A DNA stretch of 64,000 bases from Corynebacterium sp. P4-C1 (GCF_030503595.1 NZ_CP129966.1:1612001-1676000), one strand, 5' to 3'. Counted from the first letter of the stretch, positions 8,131 through 16,560 are shown. Notes: generated from the letters alone by a model not told the origin. Numbers and translations are program-made.

Positions 8131-8199
8131 GTGTTTTGCAACGAGATGTAACGGTACACCACGGTGAACAGCAGGCAAAATCGGCTGGTCGCAGAGCTG

Positions 8200-9561
8200 T
8201 CACAGCCCCAGAATCGATGTCGCGATGAGGAAGTAGATGACCAAGCCTGTGGCATCGCAGAACGTGGAGATGAAGGGGTTGGAAAACACCGCCGGATCAG
8301 CGCCGACGGTCTTCGCAATAATCGGCATCGCGCCGCCCACCGTCGCCGACATCGTGCAAATGGACAGCAGGGTCAGGCCGATCACCATCCCCATGTCCAA
8401 TCCGTAAACAAGAGTGGCCAGGGAGAACCCGAGGGCGCCCAGCACGGCGCCGAGCAGGAGCCCCACCCGGACTTCGCGCCACATGACTTTGAGGATGTCT
8501 GCTTTGTGGACGTCGCCAAGCGCCAATGCCCTCGTCACTGTTGTCGCGGCTTGGTTGCCCGTATTTCCTCCCGTGCCGGTGAGCAGCGGGATGAACAAGG
8601 AGAGAACCACCGCCTGCTCCATCTTGGCCTCGAAGATGTCGAGGACCTGCACGGTGAGGATCGCGGAGACGGCCAACACGAGCAGCCACACAATGCGGGA
8701 GCGCACCAGTTTGGTCAGGGGCGTGGACAGGTACGGCTGCTTCAGCGATTCAGAACCGCCCTGGCGTGCGCTGTCCTCGGAATCCTCGCTCTCGACGATG
8801 TGCTGCGCCTCATCGAAGGTGAAGATGCCCACGAGCCGGTTGCCCGAATCCACCACCGGCAACGCGAGCAGCGCCAGCGGCAGGAACCAGCGGGCGGTCT
8901 CCTCGGCATTGGCGCCGGCCTCAGCAGAGGGAGTCACTTCGAGCAAGTCCGCGATCTGCGTGTCACCGTCCGCCAGGAACAACCGCCGCATCTTCACGAT
9001 GCCGGTGAGCTGCCGGTCGCGGTCGATCACGGGGAGGGTGTACAGCGTTTCCAGGTCATCATGCTGCTCGCGAAGCAGCTCGCGCACCTCGTGCGCTGTC
9101 ATCGTTCCGTAGATCTCGGGGATCTCCGGGGACATTACGCGGCCGACAGTCCCCTTCGCGTATCCGAGGACCGCGTGGGTGTTCTCCTTGTCCTTCTCAT
9201 TCAGCTCTTTGAGCAGGCGTCCGGCGACGGGGCCGGGGAGCTCGTCGAGAAGCATGACGCGGTCCTCCGCACCCATTCCCTCGAAGAACTCGCCGACGCT
9301 CCCGCTGCCCAGCGCGTGCACCATGTCCGCCTGGTGGCGCGGGTCCAGCGCATCGAACACGACACCGGCGCGCTCGGGCGGAAGCAGGCGGAACAGCACC
9401 GCACCGCGCTTGGCGGGCAAATGCTCGATCAGTCGGATGATCTCGCTGAGCTCCGCCCTTTCAAGCAGACCGGAGATCTCCTCCGCACGGTCTGTGCGCA
9501 TCCGCTTTTCGACGAGCCTTTCCAAATCCCGCAGAGCCTCACTCTGCTGCGTAGCGGGCAT
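8200..9561 (-). CDS. mgtE: MgtE-family magnesium transporter
   Basis: Dimeric Mg2+ channel. It has a cytosolic N domain rich in helices (RLPPERAGVVFDAL), tandem CBS domains (VGRVMSPEI..., LPVIDRDRQLTGIV, LPVVDSGNRLVGIF) and a C-terminal domain of five helices with the family signature TGTGGNTGNQAATTVTRAL. I chose the ATG at 9561 (453 residues) because GAGAAAGAGGA lies just upstream; an in-frame start 12 codons earlier has no such site. The gene lies alone between tRNA-Arg copy 1 and the ABC cassette. Confidence 0.92.
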   Translation of the reverse strand: MPATQQSEALRDLERLVEKRMRTDRAEEISGLLERAELSEIIRLIEHLPAKRGAVLFRLLPPERAGVVFDALDPRHQADMVHALGSGSVGEFFEGMGAEDRVMLLDELPGPVAGRLLKELNEKDKENTHAVLGYAKGTVGRVMSPEIPEIYGTMTAHEVRELLREQHDDLETLYTLPVIDRDRQLTGIVKMRRLFLADGDTQIADLLEVTPSAEAGANAEETARWFLPLALLALPVVDSGNRLVGIFTFDEAQHIVESEDSEDSARQGGSESLKQPYLSTPLTKLVRSRIVWLLVLAVSAILTVQVLDIFEAKMEQAVVLSLFIPLLTGTGGNTGNQAATTVTRALALGDVHKADILKVMWREVRVGLLLGAVLGALGFSLATLVYGLDMGMVIGLTLLSICTMSATVGGAMPIIAKTVGADPAVFSNPFISTFCDATGLVIYFLIATSILGL

Positions 9562-9597
9562 GGCGTCCTCTTTCTCTCGTCCCTGTGTGAGCTGCAA

Positions 9598-9869
9598 TTC
9601 CCCTGCGAGATTAGTAGATCTGCCGACTCTTAGGGGCGGCCGGTCTCGTCTCGAGGCATGTAACAGTGCGGCAACGAACCTACCGCTTGATCGTTCAAGC
9701 GGTTGCTAAATGCGGAGAACTTTTTCTAGTTTCGGATAGCAAGCCAGTCAGTGAGAATAGCCAAACAAATACGAACTATTACGGCGACCTATTAAGGCGA
9801 AACGGAATAAAACATCACCCGCTTCCTTCACTCAACTGGAACGACGAAGACGAGGAAAGGATTTCCGAG
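9598..9869. other. AT-richer intergenic region between mgtE and the ABC cassette
   Basis: No credible gene. From about 9700 the base composition drops clearly below the surrounding GC level. It holds the inverted repeat at 9682-9703 and presumably the promoters of mgtE (leftward) and of the 105-residue gene (rightward). An open frame continues upstream of that gene but lacks a ribosome site and looks non-coding. Confidence 0.6.
9682..9703. promoter_or_regulatory. Perfect palindromic inverted repeat, candidate operator
   Basis: ACCGCTTGA, 4-nt spacer TCGT, TCAAGCGGT. The arms are perfect 9-mers and no T-run follows, so a protein-binding site is more likely than a terminator. It sits at the edge of the AT-rich region upstream of the ABC cassette. 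Confidence 0.5.
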
Positions 9870-10187
9870 ATGCACGAAAAGAAGTTCACCACTTCTCTGC
9901 CCCTTGACGAGATCCCAACCCGTCTGGCCAGTCTGGACAAGTTCAAGCTCAAGGATTCCTCCTCCGACAAGCTGAGCGCCACCGTTGGCAGCGTGTTCAA
10001 GTTCAAGATGATCGGCGTGTACTTGAGCGATAACTACCAGGCGCCCATTGCTATCGAGGCGACTCGCGAAGGCGACTCCACCACCGTGACCCTGAGCTCC
10101 AACTCCCCCGACATGTTCGCCACTCCGAAAGCCCAGGAGTTCTTCGAACGCGATTACACACAGATCCAGCAGCTTCTCTCGGCGTAG
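9870..10187 (+). CDS. Small uncharacterised protein, first gene of ABC cassette
   Basis: 105-residue soluble protein, not recognised. The ATG at 9870 is preceded by GAGGAAAGGA at a suitable distance, and the frame upstream of it is AT-rich and non-coding in character. It has mixed alpha/beta composition with no signal peptide, membrane segment or cysteine. It lies 28 nt before the ABC ATPase gene, so it is probably co-transcribed with it. A regulatory or substrate-linked role in the cassette is possible but unsupported. Confidence 0.7.
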   Translation: MHEKKFTTSLPLDEIPTRLASLDKFKLKDSSSDKLSATVGSVFKFKMIGVYLSDNYQAPIAIEATREGDSTTVTLSSNSPDMFATPKAQEFFERDYTQIQQLLSA

Positions 10188-10215
10188 ACCGAAGCGCAGA
10201 CCGAAGTGTGAACCA

Positions 10216-10869
10216 ATGAGCAGCGAGATCAGCTTTCTCCGAGACGCCACCGTGGGCCACCACGGCAACGCACTGCTCGAAAACGTCGATCTAGTACTGC
10301 AACCAGGCACCGTCACGCGCCTCATCGGCGCGAACGGCACAGGGAAATCGACGCTCATCCAATCAGCGCTAGGGCTTTTACCCCTAGTTAGCGGTACGTG
10401 GACTTTCCCCCATCGACCCGGAACGGAGGGTTACCAGCGCGCCATCGGCTATTTGCCGAGCACGGTTACCGGCTACCCGAACTTGACCTTGGACAACTGG
10501 TTTTCCCTCATCGCTTCCGGTTACGGCATCCCGCGTGCGGAGGTGGACACTCTCTGGGATGACCTCGGCGGCCGTGGAAACCCCTCCAGCATCATCGAGA
10601 ACTTATCGTCCGGGAACCGCAAGAAGAGCCTGTTCACGTCCGCGGTTGCTCTGCAGCGGGACGCAATTTTTCTCGATGAGCCATTTGAGGAGGTGGACCT
10701 TTACGGCCAGGAAATCATGGCCTCCAAGATCGCAGACCAGGTCGCCCGCGGTGCGGCCGTTCTCATCGTCTCGCACCGGTCCGTCGACCATCTCCTCCGC
10801 GTCGACACGACCGTGGAAATCAAGAACCATTCGCTGAAGACCGCTGCCGCCCCGGAGGCCCATGGCTGA
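10216..10869 (+). CDS. ABC transporter ATP-binding protein
   Basis: 217-residue ATPase subunit. Walker A GANGTGKST (about residues 38-46), a degenerate signature LSSGNRKKS in place of LSGGQ, Walker B AIFLDEPFEEVD, and the switch His in VSHRS. A short single-domain protein of the type that pairs with small exporters (CcmA/YxlF-like). It overlaps the start of the downstream membrane-protein gene by 8 nt, so translational coupling is likely. Substrate unknown. Confidence 0.88.
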   Translation: MSSEISFLRDATVGHHGNALLENVDLVLQPGTVTRLIGANGTGKSTLIQSALGLLPLVSGTWTFPHRPGTEGYQRAIGYLPSTVTGYPNLTLDNWFSLIASGYGIPRAEVDTLWDDLGGRGNPSSIIENLSSGNRKKSLFTSAVALQRDAIFLDEPFEEVDLYGQEIMASKIADQVARGAAVLIVSHRSVDHLLRVDTTVEIKNHSLKTAAAPEAHG

Positions 10870-11855
10870 CCAGGCGCGCACAATCAATCTGCTCCGAAAG
10901 AGCTTCTTTCCGCGTGCGCTCACCGAGCGCATCATCCGGTGTGTGTTCCGGTTCGCCACCGTCACCGGGATTCTGTTGGCTGGGAACGCTCTCGAATGGG
11001 GCGGGAACGCCATCGGCTTTCTCGTCGGGTGGACAGGGTTACTCGCGTTGGAAGCATCCCAGTCGAGGGCTCTTTCTACCGGTGCCCTCACATCCTTCTG
11101 GCCGGGCAACCGCAACCACCGCATCCTCGCCGGAATGACCGCTGTGGAACTCCCCGCACTGGTACTGCTCGCCGCAATCGTGTTCATTGCTCGCCCGAGT
11201 CCGCTGCAGGTCGCGGTCGCAGTAGCGCTCCTCCTAGCCCAGAATGTCATCCTCGTGGTCATGGAGGCGCGCAAGGCCGACGGGAAAGCTTCATTCGAGC
11301 AGTTCGTGCGCGACGGCGGTGTCACGTGCATCATTCCCGTCGTGCTCGCGGCGATCGCCGTTCCTGTACACGATGCGGCACCGATGGAGAACATCGTCCA
11401 ATCGGCGGGACTCGTCGCAGTCATCGGTAGCGAGATCGCTTTCGCTCGGCGTCTCAGCGGTTTCACGCCCGGGGTCTTTGTCCCCGACTATTTGCGCACG
11501 GAGGTGAGGCGCTTCGGGGGCCGCCAAGCACGATTCGTTTTCACCGGCGTGTTAGTCGCTGGGCTGCTCGCTGGTTTCGCCCCGATCATCGCCCTCGGCA
11601 TCGCGGTCTCCCTGTTCATCGGGGCACACTTATTGCACAGCATTTTCTTCTTCGCCGGCTCAGTGCCCGGCCGTGTGGGCCTAGTCATGCTCTTCACAGT
11701 GGCTACTTCGGTGCTTTGCGGCACAGCGTTAGTCCTCGACAAGCATGTTCAGTTCACGCTCCCGATCTTTCTGGGGGGGCGCAGCCATCGTTGCGCTCAG
11801 CGCGTTCGCCGCGCACAGCAGGCTTGACGACGAACGCATCGCCCGCAACATGTAG
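10862..11855 (+). CDS. ABC cassette membrane protein, frame broken near 3' end
   Basis: Hydrophobic protein with about eight predicted membrane segments, presumably the permease partner of the preceding ATPase; no family recognised. As read, the frame ends at 11827 with a basic tail (GRSHRCAQRVRRAQQA). Removing one G from the seven-G run at 11773-11779 continues the last helix as GGAAIVALSAFAAHSRLDDERIARNM and stops at 11855. The restored end looks natural. The extra G is either a sequencing error or a real slippage mutation that could switch the protein's C terminus. Confidence 0.75.
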
Positions 11856-11868
11856 ACCCCCACAAAAT

Positions 11869-11944
11869 TGGTGCGCCCGGAGGGATTCGAACCCCCAACC
11901 TTCTGATCCGTAGTCAGATGCTCTATCCGTTGAGCTACGGGCGC
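11869..11944 (-). tRNA. tRNA-Arg (anticodon ACG), copy 2
   Basis: Identical over 72 nt to the copy at 8058-8130 and in the same orientation, but with an encoded CCA. Only 1 nt separates it from the upstream tRNA-Ser, so the two are probably processed from one transcript. Confidence 0.96.
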
Positions 11945-11945
11945 A

Positions 11946-12035
11946 TGGCGGAGATGACAGGATTTGAACCTGCGGACCTCGTGAAAGGTCAACTCCTTAG
12001 CAGGGAGCCCCAATCGGCCACTCTGGCACATCTCC
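11946..12035 (-). tRNA. tRNA-Ser (anticodon GCT)
   Basis: 90 nt with encoded CCA. GGAGATG acceptor, discriminator G, long variable arm, anticodon loop CTGCTAA giving GCT (reads AGC/AGU). Confidence 0.96.
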
Positions 12036-12128
12036 ATAGCCTTGTTACACACTACCCACAACAGGGCAGCCGAACAAAAACTCACCGCACTGCTAACCGA
12101 CGGGGCTGGGGACATAGACTAATGAGCC

Positions 12129-13187
12129 ATGATTCGCCACGACCTCGACGCAATTCCCGCCTACGTTCCTGGCAAGACTGATCCGCATGCTTTGAAGCTG
12201 TCCTCGAATGAGGTCGCGGGTGCTCCCCTGCCCGCAGCTGCGGAGGCGATGGCGAAGGCAGCCATGCTGGGCAACCGGTATCCGGATATGGGCGCAGTTT
12301 CACTGCGCCGCGCCCTTGCCCGCCACTTGGGTGTCGAAGACGGGAATGTGGCTGTCGGCTGCGGCTCATCCGCGCTGTGCCAGCAACTCGCCCAGGCGAC
12401 TTCCACCGTCGGGAACAACATCATCTTCCCGTGGCGCAGCTTCGAGGCGTACCCGATCTTCTGCCGCATCGCCGGTGCCGAGCCGCGCCCCGTCCCGCTC
12501 GTCGACGGCAACCACGACCTCGAGTGCATGCTTTCGCTTATCGACGCCTCCACCTCCCTGGTGTTCCTCTGCTCCCCCAACAACCCGACCGGCGCCGTCC
12601 TTTCCACCGCTGACTTCCGCGCCTTCATGGCCCGGGTTCCGGAGCATGTGACTGTGGCGCTCGATGAGGCTTATTTCGAGTTCAACCGCGACCCGGACGC
12701 TGTCAACGGCCAAGAGGTCTGGCGCGATTACCCCAACCTGCTCTGCCTGCGCACGTTCTCCAAGGCTTACGGGCTCGCCGGAGTGCGCGTCGGATACGCC
12801 TTCGGCAACGCCGAGCTCGTCGCTGCCGTGAACAAAGTCGGAGTGCCCTTCCAGGTCAGCGCTGTTGCGCAGGTTGGGGCCATCGCCTCCCTCGAGCACT
12901 CCGATGAACTGCTTGCGCGCGTGGAGGACACGATCGAGGTCCGCGACGAAGTGGCCGACAAGATCGGGGCGGCGCGCTCGCAGGCCAACTTCGTGTGGGT
13001 GCCTTTCGACGACCCCGAGCGCGCCCCTGCGATTGCCGACCGCCTAGCCCAGCACGGCGTTCTCGTCCGCGCATTCCCTGAGGGGCTCCGCATCACAGTC
13101 ACCAACCGCGACGAAACTGACGAGCTCCTCTCTGCCTGGGATGCTCTGCAGGTCGCACAGGTTTCGGCCAATCATGCTCGTCGGTAA
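12129..13187 (+). CDS. pat: HisC-type (histidinol-phosphate/aromatic) aminotransferase
   Basis: 352-residue class I PLP aminotransferase of the HisC branch. It has the N-terminal LSSNE motif, CSPNNPTG, DEAYFEF, the lysine in RTFSKAYGLAGVRVGY and a C-terminal Arg in GLRITVTN. In corynebacteria this paralogue, usually called Pat, transaminates phenylpyruvate or prephenate-type substrates, with some histidinol-phosphate activity; here it lies outside any his operon. The pat assignment over hisC is inference. ATG start; divergent from the tRNA-Ser/Arg pair. Confidence 0.87.
   Translation: MIRHDLDAIPAYVPGKTDPHALKLSSNEVAGAPLPAAAEAMAKAAMLGNRYPDMGAVSLRRALARHLGVEDGNVAVGCGSSALCQQLAQATSTVGNNIIFPWRSFEAYPIFCRIAGAEPRPVPLVDGNHDLECMLSLIDASTSLVFLCSPNNPTGAVLSTADFRAFMARVPEHVTVALDEAYFEFNRDPDAVNGQEVWRDYPNLLCLRTFSKAYGLAGVRVGYAFGNAELVAAVNKVGVPFQVSAVAQVGAIASLEHSDELLARVEDTIEVRDEVADKIGAARSQANFVWVPFDDPERAPAIADRLAQHGVLVRAFPEGLRITVTNRDETDELLSAWDALQVAQVSANHARR
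12536..12546 (-). repeat. CGTCGATAAGC motif, copy 4
   Basis: Inside the aminotransferase gene, encoding Leu-Ile-Asp (SLIDAST). Upstream flank GGTGGAGG in motif orientation. Confidence 0.85.
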
Positions 13188-13225
13188 ACCGAGCGTCCCG
13201 GCTCGAAATCACTAAGATTGCGGGC

Positions 13226-13654
13226 ATGAAGCTGAATTATTCCCTCAACACTGGTTTCGCCTCGGGCGACGGCGCTCCGCCGACCCGGGACAACATCGAC
13301 TCGTGGATCGCTTGGGCGCCCGTGCCCGCATCCGACCTGACTGCCGACACCACGCTCGGCACGACTTTTTTCTTGACGCCACGCGCGATTCCCCAGCTCA
13401 GCGAGGACACTGTCCTCTTGGGCGTTCCTGTGGGCGAAGCTGGCCTCGACATTGACGCATCGCTCGACCCGCAACAGCTCTCCTACACCGACGGCGCGGA
13501 CGCGAAGGTGAGCACGTCCCGTCCAGTGGAGCTCGACGTGGTGCGCGTGGTCGCCGCGAAGACGGGTCCGGCTCGTCGACAAGCACAAAGCGCGCTTATC
13601 GACGTCCCCGGCGAGCGCCAGTTCCACATCATCCACGAGCTCTTTGAACAATAA
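13226..13654 (+). CDS. Uncharacterised 142-residue protein
   Basis: Soluble protein, family not recognised. No signal peptide, cysteine or catalytic motif is visible; the sequence is rich in Asp, Ala, Thr and Pro and looks beta-rich. ATG start 38 nt after the aminotransferase, so possibly in the same transcript, and followed by a terminator. Near its 3' end it contains an inverted pair of the interspersed motif, CGTCGACAAGC at 13574-13584 and the exact copy at 13594-13604 on the other strand. Confidence 0.7.
   Translation: MKLNYSLNTGFASGDGAPPTRDNIDSWIAWAPVPASDLTADTTLGTTFFLTPRAIPQLSEDTVLLGVPVGEAGLDIDASLDPQQLSYTDGADAKVSTSRPVELDVVRVVAAKTGPARRQAQSALIDVPGERQFHIIHELFEQ
13594..13604 (-). repeat. 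CGTCGATAAGC motif, copy 5
   Basis: Encodes Leu-Ile-Asp (ALIDVPG) and lies 9 nt from a one-mismatch copy in inverted orientation, forming a potential 10-bp stem within coding sequence. Upstream flank GCCGGGGA. Confidence 0.85.
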
Positions 13655-13655
13655 T

Positions 13656-13692
13656 CGGGCATATAATTGGAGTTAATTGCCCCATTTTTTCA
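13656..13692 (+). terminator. Probable intrinsic terminator after the 142-residue gene
   Basis: GGGCA and TGCCC arms with imperfect AT pairing between them, followed by ATTTTTTC. The stem is modest, and the embedded TATAAT at 13662-13667 could instead be a -10 box for the next gene. Confidence 0.5.
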
Positions 13693-13710
13693 ATTTAAAG
13701 GAGATTATTC

Positions 13711-14094
13711 GTGCGTTTTGTCGTCGATGTCATCATGACCGCCCTCGCACTGTGGCTGGTCACTCTCGTCGTTCCCGGTGTTGAAGTCATGGGCGGTGTC
13801 GGCGCCTTCATCTGGGTGGCGCTGGTGTTCATGTTCGTCAACGCCTTCATCTCCCCGGTGGTGAACCTGATCAGCCTGCCACTGAAGATCCTCACCCTGG
13901 GCCTGTTCTCCCTGCTGGTGAACACCCTGCTGTTCTCCATCGTCGGCTGGATTTCCGACGGCCTGGGCAACGGCCTCCAGATCGACGGCTTCTGGGCGGC
14001 ATTCTTCGGCGCGATCGTCATGGCGATCGCTTCCTGGATCGTCGAGGGAGTCTTCAAGGCGACCGGCCTGAGCGGCGACAAGACGAAGGCCTAA
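13711..14094 (+). CDS. Phage-holin-4_2-like membrane protein
   Basis: 127-residue protein with four membrane segments and the Phage_holin_4_2 pattern (WLVTLVVPGVEV, VALVFMFVNAFISPVVNL, LSLPLKILTLGLF-type, FWAAFFGAIVMAIASWIVE). Despite its name this is a widespread chromosomal family of unknown function, not a prophage marker. GTG start with AAAGGAG 8 nt upstream. Confidence 0.85.
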   Translation: MRFVVDVIMTALALWLVTLVVPGVEVMGGVGAFIWVALVFMFVNAFISPVVNLISLPLKILTLGLFSLLVNTLLFSIVGWISDGLGNGLQIDGFWAAFFGAIVMAIASWIVEGVFKATGLSGDKTKA

Positions 14095-14095
14095 C

Positions 14096-15009
14096 TTCAC
14101 AGCAGCTCGAGCCCGCTTCCGGCACCACCGCCGGACACGACTGGCGCGTGCACTCACCGCCGCTTCCCTGGCGGTCGTTGCAATTGGCGGCGGTGTCGTC
14201 GGCGCGGGCATTCCCGCGGCGGAGGCAGCTCCCAACGGCAACATCGTCACCTTCGGAGACTCCTACACCTCCAACCCGGATGAGCTGCGCAATGCCGTGC
14301 GCAAGGTCCCCCATCCCGCAGGTGCAGGACTTCGTTTACGGAAATGGCCAGCCCAGCCGACACGGTTGCCTGCAGTCGCAGGACAACTGGCCGCGCCAGC
14401 TCGGCCGGATCACCGGCGTGCCTATCGACGACTTCTCCTGCACCGCCGACTCTTCCCACACCATCCCCACCAGAGTTAACTGGGCGATCGGCTCCGGCAC
14501 GATCCACCGCGGCACGCGTGCCGTGGTCATCTCCGTGGGCATCAACGATTTCGGGCCTTACGGAATGGCGCGCGGCGCCGACCCGCTGAACCCGGGCAAG
14601 GTCCGCAGCGACTACGTGAACAACATCCGCACCGCCGTCAACAAGGCCCGCGCCGCGGCACCCGGTGCCAAGATCATCATCGCAGGCACCCTCTCCATTT
14701 CGGATCCGGGCCCGCTGAACACGCTGTGCTTCCTCAACGTCGTCCCCAACGCGCCCGCCGGCATCCCGATGCCACCCCTGCAGCAAGTGGAGAACCTCGC
14801 CCGCGACAACCAGCGCGCCGCAGCCGCGGCGACGGGCGCCACCTACGTGGAGATCAAAGACCCGTCACGGTCTCACAGTACCTGCGCGCCGGACCGGCAG
14901 CGCTGGGTTGCCGGAGTCGTCGACCCCGGTACTCCCCACCACATGTCGCTGCACCCGACGAGTGGCGGCTCGCGCTTCATGGCGGAGACGATCTCCCCCC
15001 CACGTGTAG
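14096..15009 (+). pseudogene. Secreted SGNH/GDSL hydrolase, disrupted frame
   Basis: Secreted esterase/lipase of the SGNH family read over three frames. The first part has a signal-peptide-like stretch (LARALTAASLAVVAIGGG) and block I GDSYTSNPDE, but no ATG, GTG or TTG precedes it in frame. A one-base insertion in the five-C run near 14310 moves the frame to VQDFVYGNGQPSRHGC, block III (VGINDFG) and the C-terminal His block (HHMSLHPTSGG). A second extra base in the seven-C run near 14997 prevents the natural end SPHV and stop at 15009. All catalytic blocks are recognisable, so decay is recent or the breaks are sequencing errors. Confidence 0.8.
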
Positions 15010-15032
15010 CTCCACACATCGGGCTTGAACTG

Positions 15033-15117
15033 CGGAGACGGCGGGATTTGAACCCGCGGAGGTGTGACCCTCGCTGGTTTTCAAGACCAGTGCATTCGGC
15101 CGCTCTGCCACGTCTCC
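15033..15117 (-). tRNA. tRNA-Ser (anticodon TGA)
   Basis: 85 nt, GGAGACG acceptor, discriminator G, long variable arm, anticodon loop CTTGAAA giving TGA (reads UCA). CCA not encoded. Third serine tRNA gene of the window. Confidence 0.95.
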
Positions 15118-15194
15118 CCGTCGCAAAGCAATTGCGACTCACTCACCTTACAACACCGCCCACCGGGTCCCGCTAACGGCGGAATGCCCGCCTT

Positions 15195-16445
15195 TTACGC
15201 CAGTGACGCCACGACGCGGATGAGCTGCTCCACGTCAGCCTCCGTGTTGAAGGGCCCCAACCCCACGGTGACGGCGCCGCCAATTTCCTCGATGCCCATC
15301 TCGGTGAGCAGCGGTGTCGCCTCTTCAGGAGTGGTCAGGGTGGTGACGATGCCGTTATCGAAAAGCCGCTCGTACACCGTCGCCGCAGGCACGCCCCGCA
15401 CCCCGAAGGTGAGCCGCGGAAGCCGTTCAGTGCTGGCCTCGGAGGCTGCCTCGCCAGTCACGCCGAGGATATGCACGGCCGGCAGGGTACCCAGGAAGGT
15501 GTACAAATCGTCGCGCAGGCCGTCCAGGTAGGCGGTCATCTGGTCCATCGACCTTGTCAGTCGGGCCCGGCGCGTGGTGCGGCCGCCCTGCTCCGGCACG
15601 AGGCTCGCCACGTGGTCCACCACCGCGGCGGCGCCGCCGGCGAGGCCCGGGGAGACGTCGAGAAGCAGCTTGTCCGCACCCGTCACGCGCGGGTCGCCGG
15701 ACAGGGCCTCCATGCGCTTGAACATCGCGGTATCGCGGACCACCAACGCCGCGATCTGGGGGCCGCCCAGTGCACCGAGATCGAGGCCGACAACATCGGC
15801 GCCCCACTCATCGAAATCAATCGAGTGGTACGGCGCGTACGACGACGCATCTACCACGACCCAGGCGCGCGAGCGCTCCCTCACCTCATCGACGATCTGG
15901 GAAACAGGAGTCACTGTTCCGAGGAGGGAATGGGCGGCGGGGAGGGTGACGAGGCGGGTGGAGCCGTCGATAAGCTGCGTATATTGCCATGCAGGAAGCT
16001 CGCCCGTACCCAAATCCGCGTGCGCGCTACGGACCTCCGCCGGGGCACGGCGCACAGCCGCCGTCAACGCCGGCGCATCCAGCGCGCTCACGACAATCGA
16101 CGAATCGTAGCGGAACAGCGGCTTCATGCCAGTGACCAGCGACGCGTACAGCACAGGAAGACTCGGGCCCAGCACCACGCGCTCCGCCGACGCCCCCACG
16201 AGATCCGCGACCGCATGGCGTGCCGACGCCACGAAAGTCTCCCCCTCCGGGCGCCCCAACGCCTGACGCGAATGCGACCCAGCATTGACCTCCGGGGCCG
16301 GCACCGCCGTGGCCATCCTGAACGACCGCGCCACCGCCGCAGAGACCCGCTCCGGCACCTGCGGACAATCATGCGCGTTCAAATACGTCCAGCCATCCGA
16401 AAGCGAGGTGTACAGCCCGCGCACGCTGGCCACATCGTAAGCCAC
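15195..16445 (-). CDS. Class V aminotransferase fold protein without PLP lysine
   Basis: 416-residue protein of the cysteine-desulfurase-like group (SufS fold). The frame is intact and the fold motifs align: YLNAHDCPQVP at the N-terminal cofactor region, VVVDASSYAPYHSID (199-210) and ADVVGLDLGALGGPQ (216-230). In active members the last segment reads S-G-H-K-x-x-G-P with the Schiff-base lysine; here it is L-G-A-L-G-G-P, Ala225 replacing Lys, and the PLP-stacking His region is also altered. Classical PLP catalysis therefore looks impossible. It is divergent from the galactan exporter genes. A structural or regulatory role is possible but unproven. Confidence 0.8.
   Translation of the reverse strand: MAYDVASVRGLYTSLSDGWTYLNAHDCPQVPERVSAAVARSFRMATAVPAPEVNAGSHSRQALGRPEGETFVASARHAVADLVGASAERVVLGPSLPVLYASLVTGMKPLFRYDSSIVVSALDAPALTAAVRRAPAEVRSAHADLGTGELPAWQYTQLIDGSTRLVTLPAAHSLLGTVTPVSQIVDEVRERSRAWVVVDASSYAPYHSIDFDEWGADVVGLDLGALGGPQIAALVVRDTAMFKRMEALSGDPRVTGADKLLLDVSPGLAGGAAAVVDHVASLVPEQGGRTTRRARLTRSMDQMTAYLDGLRDDLYTFLGTLPAVHILGVTGEAASEASTERLPRLTFGVRGVPAATVYERLFDNGIVTTLTTPEEATPLLTEMGIEEIGGAVTVGLGPFNTEADVEQLIRVVASLA
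15965..15975 (+). repeat. CGTCGATAAGC motif, copy 6
   Basis: Inside the degenerate aminotransferase gene, antisense, encoding Leu-Ile-Asp (QLIDGST). Upstream flank GGTGGAGC. Confidence 0.85.
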
Positions 16446-16560
16446 GACGACGCTCCCTTCCGGACGAAATCACAGTGTGTGGCTATTGAACACCACCCAC
16501 GCCACAAGCAACAAGTATGCCTGCACAATTTGGCCCGCGCAGGGCACTAGGGTGGTACAA

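Noticed and set aside
9666..9869. N-terminal extension of the 105-residue protein
   Set aside because: AT-rich, unlike coding DNA here, while the ATG at 9870 has a good ribosome site.
13711..14094. Prophage remnant
   Set aside because: The holin-like protein belongs to a chromosomal family and no other phage gene is nearby.
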